A stretch of 64,000 bases of DNA from Streptomyces lienomycini. GTDB taxonomy: Bacteria; Actinomycetota; Actinomycetes; Streptomycetales; Streptomycetaceae. The notes below the pieces were generated by a model, which was not told the DNA's origin, ran no database searches, and saw only the letters and a program-made list of their open reading frames with translations. Shown here in pieces: positions 45,743 through 53,401 of the stretch. Made by a program: the position numbers and the translations under genes. Positions within the stretch are counted from its first letter, which is position 1, and every line of letters begins with the position of its first letter. The stretch is taken from the NCBI RefSeq assembly GCF_027947595.1, contig NZ_CP116257.1, positions 4,216,001 to 4,280,000 of the forward strand, written 5' to 3'.

Positions 45743-46942
45743 TCAGACGGTCCGATCGCATCGCGCGATGACCGAGCCGACAAGCCGGAAGCCTTCGTCG
45801 GTGCTCACCTCGGGAGTGACCCCTGCCTGGAACAGGACGATGATGTCGGAGCCTCCGAACTGGAAGTAGCCGAACTCCTCACCCTTCGTCACGTGGGTGC
45901 CGACGACCGTGGTGAGGTTCACTGACGCGACGTGGGCCATGCCCACCGCGACGACCGCGACGACGCCCAGGTCGCCGTGGTCCGAACCCGAGGTGTCAAG
46001 GGTGAGGACGCCCCTGGTCTGTGAGAACTCGTAGCCGCTCCGGGCGCTGTCCTTGGAGACCAGCTCGTGGTTCTCGAGGTCGACCTGCATATAGACCTTC
46101 CCACTGATCACGTACGACTCCTTGACCAGCCCGGAGACGGGTACGTGGTATCGGTGGTAGGCCGAGGGCGGCAGCATGTAGTGCACGAAGGTGCCGTCGG
46201 CGAAGGAATCGGCGTATTGGCTTCCCTCGATCAGCTGCCGGATATTGCCGTAGTGGTGCGATTCCTTGACGGTGGTGCGCGGGATGTTCGACGACTGGTC
46301 GATACCGTAGGCATGCTGGAACACGCAGTCGGCCGGTGAGGTCACCACCTTGTTGTCCGTGGGGTCGCACACCGGCCGCAGACCGGGGTTCAGCTCGCGG
46401 GCGAAGAACTGATTGAACGTCAACCAACCGCTGGGCATGTTCGGTCGACCGCCCACGAGGGATTCGTGCACGTGGTACTCGGGCGCGTCTCGGACGAACG
46501 TGTCCAGGATCTCCTGGCTGAAGGACTCCGCCGTATCCAAGAAGTCCCCCCATTGGCGGGCGAACGCGGTGAGCCATCCCCGGAAGGGCTCCGAGTTCTC
46601 GGCGATGGCGGTGCGGCCGTCGTCCACCTTCTGGTCGATCAGCCAGTAGAAGTGGGCGAGCCGGTCGCTGACTTCTCTCGCGTATCGCTGCTCCGGAGCC
46701 GAGACCTTCCATGCCGCCGCGGCGGACTGGCGCGGGACCCACCGGATGAAGCGCTTCAGATACTCGTAGTACTCCGGTAGGGTCCGCGGCCAGTCGAGTG
46801 CCCCGAACAGATCGGCGTTCAGGTCGGCCTCGGCGCGTTCTCTGGCTTTGACCAGGGACTTCTCGATCAATGCCCCGAGGCCCCGGTCGTCTCTTTCGAT
46901 GGTCGCCCGCAGATCGTGGACGATCTGGTCGGGTCCCTGCAT
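45743..46942 (-). CDS. Pyruvoyl-dependent decarboxylase, phosphatidylserine decarboxylase superfamily (PsiD-like architecture)
   Basis: A 399-residue protein from ATG 46942 (AAGGAG at the correct distance inside the longer frame). The N-terminal 170 residues (FRGWLTAFARQWGDFLDTAE; SFSQEILDTFVRDAPEY) resemble the extra N-terminal domain of soluble phosphatidylserine-decarboxylase-like proteins, including fungal amino-acid decarboxylases such as PsiD. The catalytic domain begins at GWLTFNQFFARELNPG, with VVTSPADCVFQ, HYMLPPSAYHRYHVPVSG (His) and the self-cleavage site FQFGGSDIIVLF, where the serine becomes the pyruvoyl group. No membrane segment is seen, unlike typical phospholipid enzymes. It is followed by the FAD oxidase gene on the same strand, which suggests a decarboxylate-then-oxidise route. 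The amino-acid substrate is an inference. Confidence 0.8.
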   Translation of the reverse strand: MQGPDQIVHDLRATIERDDRGLGALIEKSLVKARERAEADLNADLFGALDWPRTLPEYYEYLKRFIRWVPRQSAAAAWKVSAPEQRYAREVSDRLAHFYWLIDQKVDDGRTAIAENSEPFRGWLTAFARQWGDFLDTAESFSQEILDTFVRDAPEYHVHESLVGGRPNMPSGWLTFNQFFARELNPGLRPVCDPTDNKVVTSPADCVFQHAYGIDQSSNIPRTTVKESHHYGNIRQLIEGSQYADSFADGTFVHYMLPPSAYHRYHVPVSGLVKESYVISGKVYMQVDLENHELVSKDSARSGYEFSQTRGVLTLDTSGSDHGDLGVVAVVAVGMAHVASVNLTTVVGTHVTKGEEFGYFQFGGSDIIVLFQAGVTPEVSTDEGFRLVGSVIARCDRTV

Positions 46943-46975
46943 GGGGTACTCCTTCAAGGGGTCGAACACCGTCTG

Positions 46976-47266
46976 TCAGGCCGATGTCCCGTCCTCGCCG
47001 ACCGGCTCGGGTCCGACGAGACGGCTGGCGAGGCCGTATGTCACGGTCACGTCGCGATACTCCAGCCCCGGGGCGACCCGAGGCGGAAGGTTCGTCCGCT
47101 CCGTCTGCGACACCGATTCGCGCGCTCCGGTCCCGGGGAAGGAGACCGTCGTTCGTGGCACCTCCTCGAAACGCAGCCGGTCACCGCTGACGACCGCGTC
47201 GAAGGAGATGGCAGGGCCGGGGGCGCGGCCCGAGGCTTCGGAGTCCGGGGCCGGCGTCGCGTCCGT
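46976..47266 (-). pseudogene. Start-less small coding stretch in frame with the gene upstream
   Basis: Immediately after the TGA (47267-47269) of the hendecad-repeat protein, the same frame stays open for 96 codons. Coding-type codon bias and a natural-looking domain are seen: ISFDAVVSGDRLRFEEVPRT, then TVSFPGTGARESVSQTERTN and LPPRVAPGLEYRDVTVTYGL. The only in-frame start is GTG 47161, which would cut the domain in two. Either the stop is a recent nonsense mutation, it is read through, or the start codon of a separate small gene was lost. I do not recognise the family. Confidence 0.5.
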
Positions 47267-48280
47267 TCACGGCGGCTCGTCGCGCTTGCGGACCATGCCG
47301 CGCCTGGCGGGTCGCACCGCCTCGGACTCGTCGTCGTCGCGCGTGCGGCGGCGCCGGACGGCGGAGCGCCGGCTCGCGGCGTCGTCTCCGGTCCGTCCGG
47401 GCGTCTGCCGTGCCCCTGTCCGGCGCGAGGGGCCGGCGCGATCCGTGCCGTGCCCCGAGCGTGTGGTGGACTCGGCGGTCCCGGCGGCGCCACGGGTGAT
47501 CCGTCCCGCCGCCTCCTCCCCCGGACCGGCTTCCTCCGCGGTGCGTCCAACGCCTCGCTCGGCCGAGCGGACGGTGCCCCGGGCCACGTCGTCCACATCC
47601 GCGGCAGCCTCGCCCGCCGCTCCACCCACCTCGCCGAGAGCATCCCCCGCTCCCCTTCCGACGCCCCGCCCGACCTCTCCGACGGCCTCACCGGCACTGC
47701 CGCCGACGTCCTCCACCGCGGAGCCGGCGCCCCTGCCGACGTCCTGTACGGCTGCTCCGGCGCCCTGGCCGACATCCTGCACGGCCGATCCAGCGCCCTG
47801 GCCCACGTCCTGCACGGCCGACCCGACACCGCGGGCCAGGTCCTCCAGAATCCGGGGGTTCCGGTCGAGTGTGGTGAGAACCCGGTTGATGATCAGCGCG
47901 ACGTTGTCCAGCCGGACCTCCAGCCGGGCCTGTGCCTCGACTCCCGAGATGCCGAGATGGACCTGGCCGAGTGCGACATCGGCGCCCACGTTCAGCTTGA
48001 GCAGGTCGAGCACCTCGGCCTGGAGGGAGACGTGGGCCCGCAGGTTCTCCACGTCGAGGTTCAGCTCGTCGACCTTGAGCTGGGGGACGTCCAGGAAGAC
48101 GTCGGGGCCGCGCTCCTGCGAGGAGCGTGCCGCCGTCGCATCGCCGCCCGGGACCACCGCGTCCTGGTAGGCCGACTCGTCGTCCTCGGACTCGTCGTCG
48201 TAGACCTCGTCGTCGTACGGCTCCGGCTCTTCTTCGGCGTCTGTCGTGTGATCGCCGCCGTTCTCGGCGTGCTGCTGCAT
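47267..48280 (-). CDS. Hendecad-repeat, amphipathic-helix protein of unknown function
   Basis: A 337-residue protein starting at ATG 48280 (GGAGG eight bases upstream). An acidic N-terminus (EEEPEPYDDEVYDDESEDDE) is followed by a globular part, DVFLDVPQLKVDELNLDVEN, then VSLQAEVLDLLKLNVGADVA and VRLDNVALIINRVLTTLDRN. Residues about 165-250 are 11-residue repeats of the form AVQDVGQGAGS, varied as AVEDVGGSAGE and AVGEVGRGVGR. This is the pattern of long amphipathic helices that lie on membranes or other surfaces (LEA- or apolipoprotein-like). The C-terminus is Arg/Ser/Asp-rich and probably disordered. Similar proteins exist in Streptomyces without known function. An in-frame coding stretch continues beyond the stop. 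Confidence 0.75.
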   Translation of the reverse strand: MQQHAENGGDHTTDAEEEPEPYDDEVYDDESEDDESAYQDAVVPGGDATAARSSQERGPDVFLDVPQLKVDELNLDVENLRAHVSLQAEVLDLLKLNVGADVALGQVHLGISGVEAQARLEVRLDNVALIINRVLTTLDRNPRILEDLARGVGSAVQDVGQGAGSAVQDVGQGAGAAVQDVGRGAGSAVEDVGGSAGEAVGEVGRGVGRGAGDALGEVGGAAGEAAADVDDVARGTVRSAERGVGRTAEEAGPGEEAAGRITRGAAGTAESTTRSGHGTDRAGPSRRTGARQTPGRTGDDAASRRSAVRRRRTRDDDESEAVRPARRGMVRKRDEPP

Positions 48281-48401
48281 CGCTGCGCCTCCGCAGGCTC
48301 GCCCTCTAGGATTTCACCCTATTTGCACCAGTATGGCAGGGGTGGCGGCACGGGCGTCGCCTCAGGGCCGAACGGGTGGCGAGGAGAGGGGGAGCGAGAA
48401 G

Positions 48402-48842
48402 TCAGGCGTCGGCGACCGTCGTGGTCACCGGGGCACCGATCTCGACGGTCCTGCTCACGGTGCACAGGCGGTCGTGGGAAGCCTTGACGGCGCGGGGCAG
48501 GATCGCGCGGGCGCGCTCCGCCCCCTCGTCGTCCGGGAAGTCCACGGTGAACGAGACCTTGAGGTTCGTCATGCGGTTGCCCAGGTCATCGCTGACCTTG
48601 TCCCCCACGACGGTCACCGAGAACCGGGTGGGCTCCGCGTGACGGCTGGTGGCGATGTCGACGTCCACAGCCCCGCAGCCGCCGATCGCGGCCAGGAACA
48701 GCTCGACAGGGGTGAATCCGGTGTCCTGTCCGCTCTCCGAGGACGTGCCGAAACTGATCGATCCACCGCGGGCGTTGGTCGCCGTGAACTGGCCGCTGCT
48801 GGTGCGTTCCACGACGACGGAACGCTCCGAGTGTTCGCTCAT
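48402..48842 (-). CDS. OsmC-family peroxiredoxin-like protein
   Basis: A 146-residue protein of the OsmC/Ohr family, cytoplasmic thiol peroxidases that reduce organic hydroperoxides. The two reactive cysteines occur in the expected contexts: FLAAIGGCGAVDVDI and SHDRLCTVSRTVEIG. The conserved TPVELFLAAIG helix and NLKVSFTVDFPDDE strand are also present. ATG 48842 is chosen; the longer frame to 48968 adds a Pro/Arg-rich leader with no family match. A single-gene unit. Confidence 0.9.
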   Translation of the reverse strand: MSEHSERSVVVERTSSGQFTATNARGGSISFGTSSESGQDTGFTPVELFLAAIGGCGAVDVDIATSRHAEPTRFSVTVVGDKVSDDLGNRMTNLKVSFTVDFPDDEGAERARAILPRAVKASHDRLCTVSRTVEIGAPVTTTVADA

Positions 48843-48999
48843 GCCCGTCACACTAGCCGCCGGGGCACGATCCATGGACGATGCCGGCACGTGAGCCGGA
48901 CAAGCCCGGCCGCCCGAGGCGCGACGGTTCACCCGCGGAGGCGTCCAGACCCTTGACGCGGACCGCACGGGCTGCCTAACTTCCCAGAGGTTCAGACAT

Positions 49000-49009
49000 C
49001 AGACGTCTG
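49000..49009. promoter_or_regulatory. Palindromic operator candidate upstream of the beta-helix protein
   Basis: Perfect palindrome CAGACGTCTG inside TCAGACATCAGACGTCTGTT, 72 bp upstream of the secreted beta-helix protein. Such words are typical of GntR/FCD-family sites that control carbohydrate genes in actinobacteria. No GntR gene is in the window. Confidence 0.4.
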
Positions 49010-49080
49010 TTGAGCCAGCCGTCACAACGGAACGAGCGCGCCACCCGTCCGGTCCACGACGACCCAGCAGGGAGCCATCC

Positions 49081-51063
49081 GTGCAGGCAAGAAGAAGACT
49101 CGCCCTGTTCCTCTCGACCCTGTGCCTTCCCCTCACGCCGCTGGGGACCGCCCCGCTCGCACAGGCGGTGGAGCAACCACGGCCCTTCTACGTGGACTGC
49201 GACGCCACGGCAGCGGGCAACGGCACTGAAGCAAGCCCCTGGAACGACCTGGCGCGGGTGAACGCCCACACCTTCCAGCCCGGCGACTCGATCCTCCTCA
49301 AGCGCGGTTCCACGTGCACCGGACAGCAGTTGTTCCCCAAGGGATCCGGGGCCGAGGACCGGCCGATCACCGTCGACACGTACGGCTCGGGGGCCAAGCC
49401 GGCGCTGGCCGGAGCCGGCCGGGTGACCGACGTGGTCCGGCTGGCCGACCAGCAGTACTGGGAGATCCGCGACCTCGACGTCTCCAACCGGGGCGACACC
49501 GCGGCGACCCGGCGCGGCGTGCACATCACCCGCGCCGACTCCGGCACCGGGACGCACTACCGCCTCAGCGGTCTGGACGTCCACGACGTCAACGGCAACC
49601 AGACCAAGAAGGACGACGACGCCAGCGCGGGCATCTTCTTCGAGGTCCTCGGCCAGACGACGCCGACCAGGTTCGACGACGTGGTCATCGAGAACAACAC
49701 GGTCCGGACGGTCGACCGCTACGGCATCCACTTCTGGACCCGCTGGATGCAGCGACCGGAACTGAACAACCCCAACTGCGGTACGGCCTGCGGACCGTGG
49801 ACGCCGCAGACCCGAGTCGTGGTCCGCGGCAACACCGTCACCGACATCGGCGGCGACGCGATCGTCCCGCACCACACCGAGAGCGCCCTCGTCGAGTACA
49901 ACAGAGTCGACGGCTTCCGCGAACGCGAGCCGGCCCACTGCGCCGCCGGCATCTGGGGCTGGAACACCGACGGCGCCCTGTACCAGTACAACGAGGTCAG
50001 CGGCGGCAAGAGCGAGTGCGACGGCCAGGGCCTGGACCTCGACGAGGCCAACATCGGCACCGTCTACCAGTACAACTACAGCCACGACAACGAGGGTGGC
50101 TTCATCCTCCTGTGCAACGGCGCCGGATCCACGACCGCCGACAACGTCGTCCGTTACAACATCAGCCAGAACGACGGCGGGCAACTCTTCGACATGGTCT
50201 GCGCGAAGACCACCAACACACAGATCTACAACAACACCTTCTTCCTCTCCAGGCCGGTCGACGTCATCAACAACGCCAACGGCTCCACCGGTGCCTCCGT
50301 GGCCTTCAGCAACAACATCTTCCACGTGGCCACGTCCGAGGCCGCCTACGTCGACGCCGCCGCCCTCGTCTTCGACTCGAACGTCTTCTACGGCAACCAC
50401 CCGGCCGGTGAACCGGCCGACGCCCGCAAGGTGACCACCGATCCCCGCCTGACCGCGCCCGGTTCGGCGACCTCACGTACGGACGCCGACGGTTACCGTC
50501 TGCGGGCCGCCTCGTCCGCGCTGGCCAACGGCCGGGCCATGCCGTCGCCCGGCACCCGCGACTACTTCGGCAACCCGGTCACGGCGGGCTGCGCTCCCGA
50601 CCGCGGCGCCCACCAGTCGTCGACGTCCTGCACGGCCCCCGAAGGGCCCGCCGACGGCGTCCACCGCATCACGGCCGGCGGCCAGGCCGTGGACGTTCCC
50701 GCCAACTCGACCGCTCCGAGCACACAGTTGATCGGGTACCAGTGGCACGGCGGCGACAACCAGAAGTGGGCCGTCACCGTGAACCCGGACGGCACCCACA
50801 CGTTGAGGAACCGGCACTCGGGCCTCTGCGCCGACGTCGACGCCAACTCCACGCGGGCGGGCGCGGCCGTCATCCAGTACACGTGCACGGGCGCCGCGAA
50901 CCAACGCTGGATCGCCACGCCGAAGGACGGCGGCTACACCCTCGCCGCACAGTCGAGCCGCCTCCTGCTGACCTCGGCGTCCGCCGCCGACGGAGCACCG
51001 CTGACCCAGCAACCGGCGACCCCCGACGCCATCCAGACCTGGACCCTCACCCCTGAGCCCTGA
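49081..51063 (+). CDS. Secreted parallel beta-helix protein with ricin-type lectin domain
   Basis: A 660-residue exported protein, GTG 49081 with AGGGAG upstream. Its Sec signal is RRRLALFLSTLCLPLTPLG, ending near AQAVEQ. Residues about 35-490 form a right-handed parallel beta-helix (PWNDLARVNAHTFQPGDSIL; VVIENNTVRTVDRYGIHFW; QIYNNTFFLSRPVDVINNAN), the fold of polysaccharide lyases and glycosidases. About residues 525-660 are a ricin/CBM13 beta-trefoil with the QxW repeats (GGDNQKWAVTV, AANQRWIA, IQTWTLTP). The combination suggests a secreted enzyme attacking a plant or microbial polysaccharide and fixed to it by the lectin domain; the catalytic residues are not assigned. The C-terminus runs into a 7-bp tandem repeat. 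Confidence 0.88.
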   Translation: MQARRRLALFLSTLCLPLTPLGTAPLAQAVEQPRPFYVDCDATAAGNGTEASPWNDLARVNAHTFQPGDSILLKRGSTCTGQQLFPKGSGAEDRPITVDTYGSGAKPALAGAGRVTDVVRLADQQYWEIRDLDVSNRGDTAATRRGVHITRADSGTGTHYRLSGLDVHDVNGNQTKKDDDASAGIFFEVLGQTTPTRFDDVVIENNTVRTVDRYGIHFWTRWMQRPELNNPNCGTACGPWTPQTRVVVRGNTVTDIGGDAIVPHHTESALVEYNRVDGFREREPAHCAAGIWGWNTDGALYQYNEVSGGKSECDGQGLDLDEANIGTVYQYNYSHDNEGGFILLCNGAGSTTADNVVRYNISQNDGGQLFDMVCAKTTNTQIYNNTFFLSRPVDVINNANGSTGASVAFSNNIFHVATSEAAYVDAAALVFDSNVFYGNHPAGEPADARKVTTDPRLTAPGSATSRTDADGYRLRAASSALANGRAMPSPGTRDYFGNPVTAGCAPDRGAHQSSTSCTAPEGPADGVHRITAGGQAVDVPANSTAPSTQLIGYQWHGGDNQKWAVTVNPDGTHTLRNRHSGLCADVDANSTRAGAAVIQYTCTGAANQRWIATPKDGGYTLAAQSSRLLLTSASAADGAPLTQQPATPDAIQTWTLTPEP

Positions 51064-51081
51064 GCCCTGAGCCCTGAGTCC
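51054..51081 (+). repeat. 7-bp tandem repeat TGAGCCC x4 across a stop codon
   Basis: Three exact copies of TGAGCCC and one TGAGTCC start inside the last codons of the beta-helix protein. The second copy supplies its TGA stop. Slippage here would alter the C-terminal tail. Confidence 0.85.
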
Positions 51082-51120
51082 AAGCAACCGCCTCTTCCCG
51101 CACCCAGCGAGTCACTGACG

Positions 51121-51145
51121 AGGGGTGTACTGGCAGTACACCCCT
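51121..51145. promoter_or_regulatory. Perfect 25-bp palindromic operator of an MmyB-like regulator
   Basis: Left arm AGGGGTGTACTG, one central base, then its exact reverse complement, ending 31 bases upstream of the regulator ATG at 51177. Its size, perfection and position make it a probable autoregulatory binding site. Degenerate copies occur at 7535 and 9464. Confidence 0.8.
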
Positions 51146-51176
51146 GTGGCCGCGTGCACGACGTACCGTCGAAGAC

Positions 51177-52070
51177 ATGGACAACCGTGAGGAGGTCCGC
51201 GAGTTCCTCACCTCGCGGCGCGCGAAGATCACCCCCGCACAGGCCGGACTGCCCTCCGGCACCCGGCGCCGGGTGCCGGGTCTGCGCCGCAGCGAGGTCG
51301 CGGCGCTGGCCGACATGAGCGTCGAGTACTACTCGAAGCTGGAGCGCGGCAGTCTCGCCGGTGTCTCCCCGGCTGTCCTCCAGGCTCTCGCCCGGGCCCT
51401 CCGGCTCGATGACGCCGAACGCGCCCACCTGGTGAATCTGGCCCAGGCCGCCGACGGCTCCGACGTCCTCACCCGCCCTCGCCGACGGCGCACCAAGGAC
51501 CAGTGGAAGCCCCACCCCAGCCTGCAGTGGACCCTGGACGCGATCACCGCGGGCCCCGCGTTCGTGCGCAACGGCAGGATGGACGTCCTGGCCGCCAACC
51601 CGCTCTTCCGTGCTCTCTACACCGACGTGTACGCCACGCCCGGCAACCAGCGGAACCTGGCCCGCTTCAACTTCCTCGACCCCGCCTCGCGCCGCTTCTA
51701 CCCGGGCTGGGACACCTTCGCGGACGTCGCCGTGGCCATTCTGCGCACCGAAGCCGGCCGCAACCCGCACGACAAGGAGCTGCACGATCTGGTCGGGGAG
51801 CTGTGTACCCGCAGTGACGAGTTCCGTACGCGATGGGGTGCTCACGACGTCCGCCACCACGGCACGGGCACCAAGCGCTTCCACCATCACGCCGTCGGCG
51901 ACCTCACCCTCGCCTTCGAGGGCCTGGAGATGGCCGCCGCCCCCGGCCTCACCCTCACCGTCTACACCGCCGAACCCGGCTCGCCCTCCGAAGAAGGCCT
52001 GCGTCTCCTGGCGTCCTGGGCCGCCACCCAGGACGCCGTCCCGGACACGGAACGGTCCGCCGCCCGCTGA
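51177..52070 (+). CDS. XRE-family regulator with MmyB-like ligand-binding domain
   Basis: A 297-residue homologue of the regulator at 7591. HTH region: VREFLTSRRAKITPAQAGLP, then RRRVPGLRRSEVAALADMSV and YYSKLERG. The MmyB-like domain has LQWTLDAITAGPAFVRNGRM, DVLAANPLFRALYTDVYA, DLTLAFEGLEMAAAPGLTLT and VYTAEPGSPSEEGLRLLASW. ATG 51177 fits the family start. The perfect 25-bp palindrome lies in its promoter. No divergent oxidoreductase gene is next to it here, so its other targets may lie elsewhere, for example at 7.5-9.5 kb in this window. Confidence 0.9.
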   Translation: MDNREEVREFLTSRRAKITPAQAGLPSGTRRRVPGLRRSEVAALADMSVEYYSKLERGSLAGVSPAVLQALARALRLDDAERAHLVNLAQAADGSDVLTRPRRRRTKDQWKPHPSLQWTLDAITAGPAFVRNGRMDVLAANPLFRALYTDVYATPGNQRNLARFNFLDPASRRFYPGWDTFADVAVAILRTEAGRNPHDKELHDLVGELCTRSDEFRTRWGAHDVRHHGTGTKRFHHHAVGDLTLAFEGLEMAAAPGLTLTVYTAEPGSPSEEGLRLLASWAATQDAVPDTERSAAR

Positions 52071-52074
52071 CCCG

Positions 52075-52647
52075 CTACCCCGCTCCCGAGGCTGAGAAGT
52101 CCGCAGACACCTCGAAGACCAGTTCGAGCCCGTCCTCCTCGTCCCACTGCTCTCCGACCTCGACGAAGCCGAAGCCGGCGATCGTGGCGAGGGATGCCAC
52201 GTTGCCGGGGCCGATCGTCGCCCGCACGGTCCTGACCGCGGATTCGGCCGCTGCCCGGCGGAGCAACTCGGTCAGTGCGGCTCGGGCGTACCCCTGGCGA
52301 CGGAATTCGGGAGCGACGGAGTAGCCGATCTCGACCATGCCGGACTCGTCCGGCGGTCCGTGAAACCCGGCATGCCCGACGACGAGACCTTCGTCGCCGA
52401 CGACCGCTTGCCGCGCCATCCACCGCGCACGGCCGGGATCGGCGGCCATCTGGTCGAGCCGGTACCGCCACAGCCACCGTGCCCTGTCGGTCACGAAGTA
52501 CTCGGTCAGCGTGACCCCGGCCACCCTGCCGGCTTCGGACAGGTCCCCGTCGAGCAAAGCGGACATCGCCCCGCCGGACAGCTCGACGAAACGGACGCGT
52601 TTCGGACTCTGCGCGGGCGGCCGGTGACGGCCGGTTTCATCTGCCAC
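52075..52647 (-). CDS. GNAT-family N-acetyltransferase (RimJ-like)
   Basis: A 190-residue acetyltransferase. The acetyl-CoA-binding motif A is EIGYSVAPEFRRQGYARAAL, followed by TVRATIGPGNVASLATIAGF and GFVEVGEQWDEEDGLELVFE. GTG 52647 with GGAGAG nine bases upstream is chosen; a longer reading would pass through the poly-G run. It converges with the MmyB-like regulator, with four bases between the stops. The substrate is unknown; relatives acetylate protein N-termini, antibiotics or small amines. Confidence 0.88.
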   Translation of the reverse strand: MADETGRHRPPAQSPKRVRFVELSGGAMSALLDGDLSEAGRVAGVTLTEYFVTDRARWLWRYRLDQMAADPGRARWMARQAVVGDEGLVVGHAGFHGPPDESGMVEIGYSVAPEFRRQGYARAALTELLRRAAAESAVRTVRATIGPGNVASLATIAGFGFVEVGEQWDEEDGLELVFEVSADFSASGAG

Positions 52648-52693
52648 CCGCGCATGCTCTCCGACGGCCCCGAAGGGTGTCCACCGGTTTCGC

Positions 52694-52706
52694 GGGGGGG
52701 GGGGGG
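52694..52706 (+). repeat. Poly-G homopolymer run
   Basis: Thirteen consecutive G residues between the two minus-strand GNAT genes, 47 bp upstream of the start of the first. It is slippage-prone in the cell and error-prone in sequencing. Confidence 0.95.
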
Positions 52707-52734
52707 CAGGTCCCCCGGCCACCGTGCGCTGAAG

Positions 52735-53268
52735 CTATTCCCGGTACTGCGTCAGGTCGATGCCGAACACCGACACGTCGTAGCCGTGGACCGGGTGGGG
52801 GGCGGTGTCCTCCGCCTCCATGCCCAGCTTGTCGACCACCCCCGCGGAAGCGCTGTCGCCCCTCCGCAACACGGCGATCACGCGGTCGAGCCCGCGGTCC
52901 TGCACGGCGAACTCCAGGGCGGCGTGCGCCGCTTCGGAGGCGTATCCCTGCCCCCAGAACACTCGCCCGAGCCGCCAGCCGATCGCGACCTGACCGACTG
53001 CCTCGGCCGGTGCGTCGGCGACAGACAGGCCCACGGCACCCACCAGTTCACCGGAGCCCAGCAACTCGACCGCGAACAGCCCGAAGCCCTCCTCGTCCCA
53101 CTCCTCCTCCCACGCCTCGATGTCCTCGGCGGTCTGCTCCGCCGAGCGCGGCCCGCCGTCGCCGATGTTCCGCATCACCACCGGGTCGGCGTGGATCTCG
53201 GACAACGGAACGAGGTCGTCGTCCAGCCAACGGCGCAGGACGAGACGAGGGGTGCGGATCTCGGTCAT
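52735..53268 (-). CDS. GNAT-family N-acetyltransferase
   Basis: A 177-residue acetyltransferase with the family's RimJ/RimL-like order: TEIRTPRLVLRRWLDDDLVP at the start, MRNIGDG, ELVGAVGLSVADAPAEAVGQ, and the acetyl-CoA motif GWRLGRVFWGQGYASEAAHA. It continues with VLRRGDSASAGVVDKLGME. ATG 53268 has a G-rich site (AGGATGGGGGC) upstream; the longer frame is not protein-like. It may be co-transcribed with the next GNAT gene on the same strand. The substrate is unknown. Confidence 0.88.
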   Translation of the reverse strand: MTEIRTPRLVLRRWLDDDLVPLSEIHADPVVMRNIGDGGPRSAEQTAEDIEAWEEEWDEEGFGLFAVELLGSGELVGAVGLSVADAPAEAVGQVAIGWRLGRVFWGQGYASEAAHAALEFAVQDRGLDRVIAVLRRGDSASAGVVDKLGMEAEDTAPHPVHGYDVSVFGIDLTQYRE

Positions 53269-53401
53269 GCCCCCATCCTGCCGACACGGCGGCGAGAGTG
53301 CGAACTGCGGCACCGCACCCCGGGCACGGCAGCGACGCGTCTGGCCACCCGGCGCGGGAGCGCGGCGTACCCGGTCTCGTGCGGACGCGTAGAATGGTTT
53401 G

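Noticed and set aside
51121..51145. The 51121 palindrome as a transcription terminator of the beta-helix gene
   Set aside because: It lacks a loop (one central base) and sits 31 bp before the next start with related copies in other promoters, so an operator is more likely.
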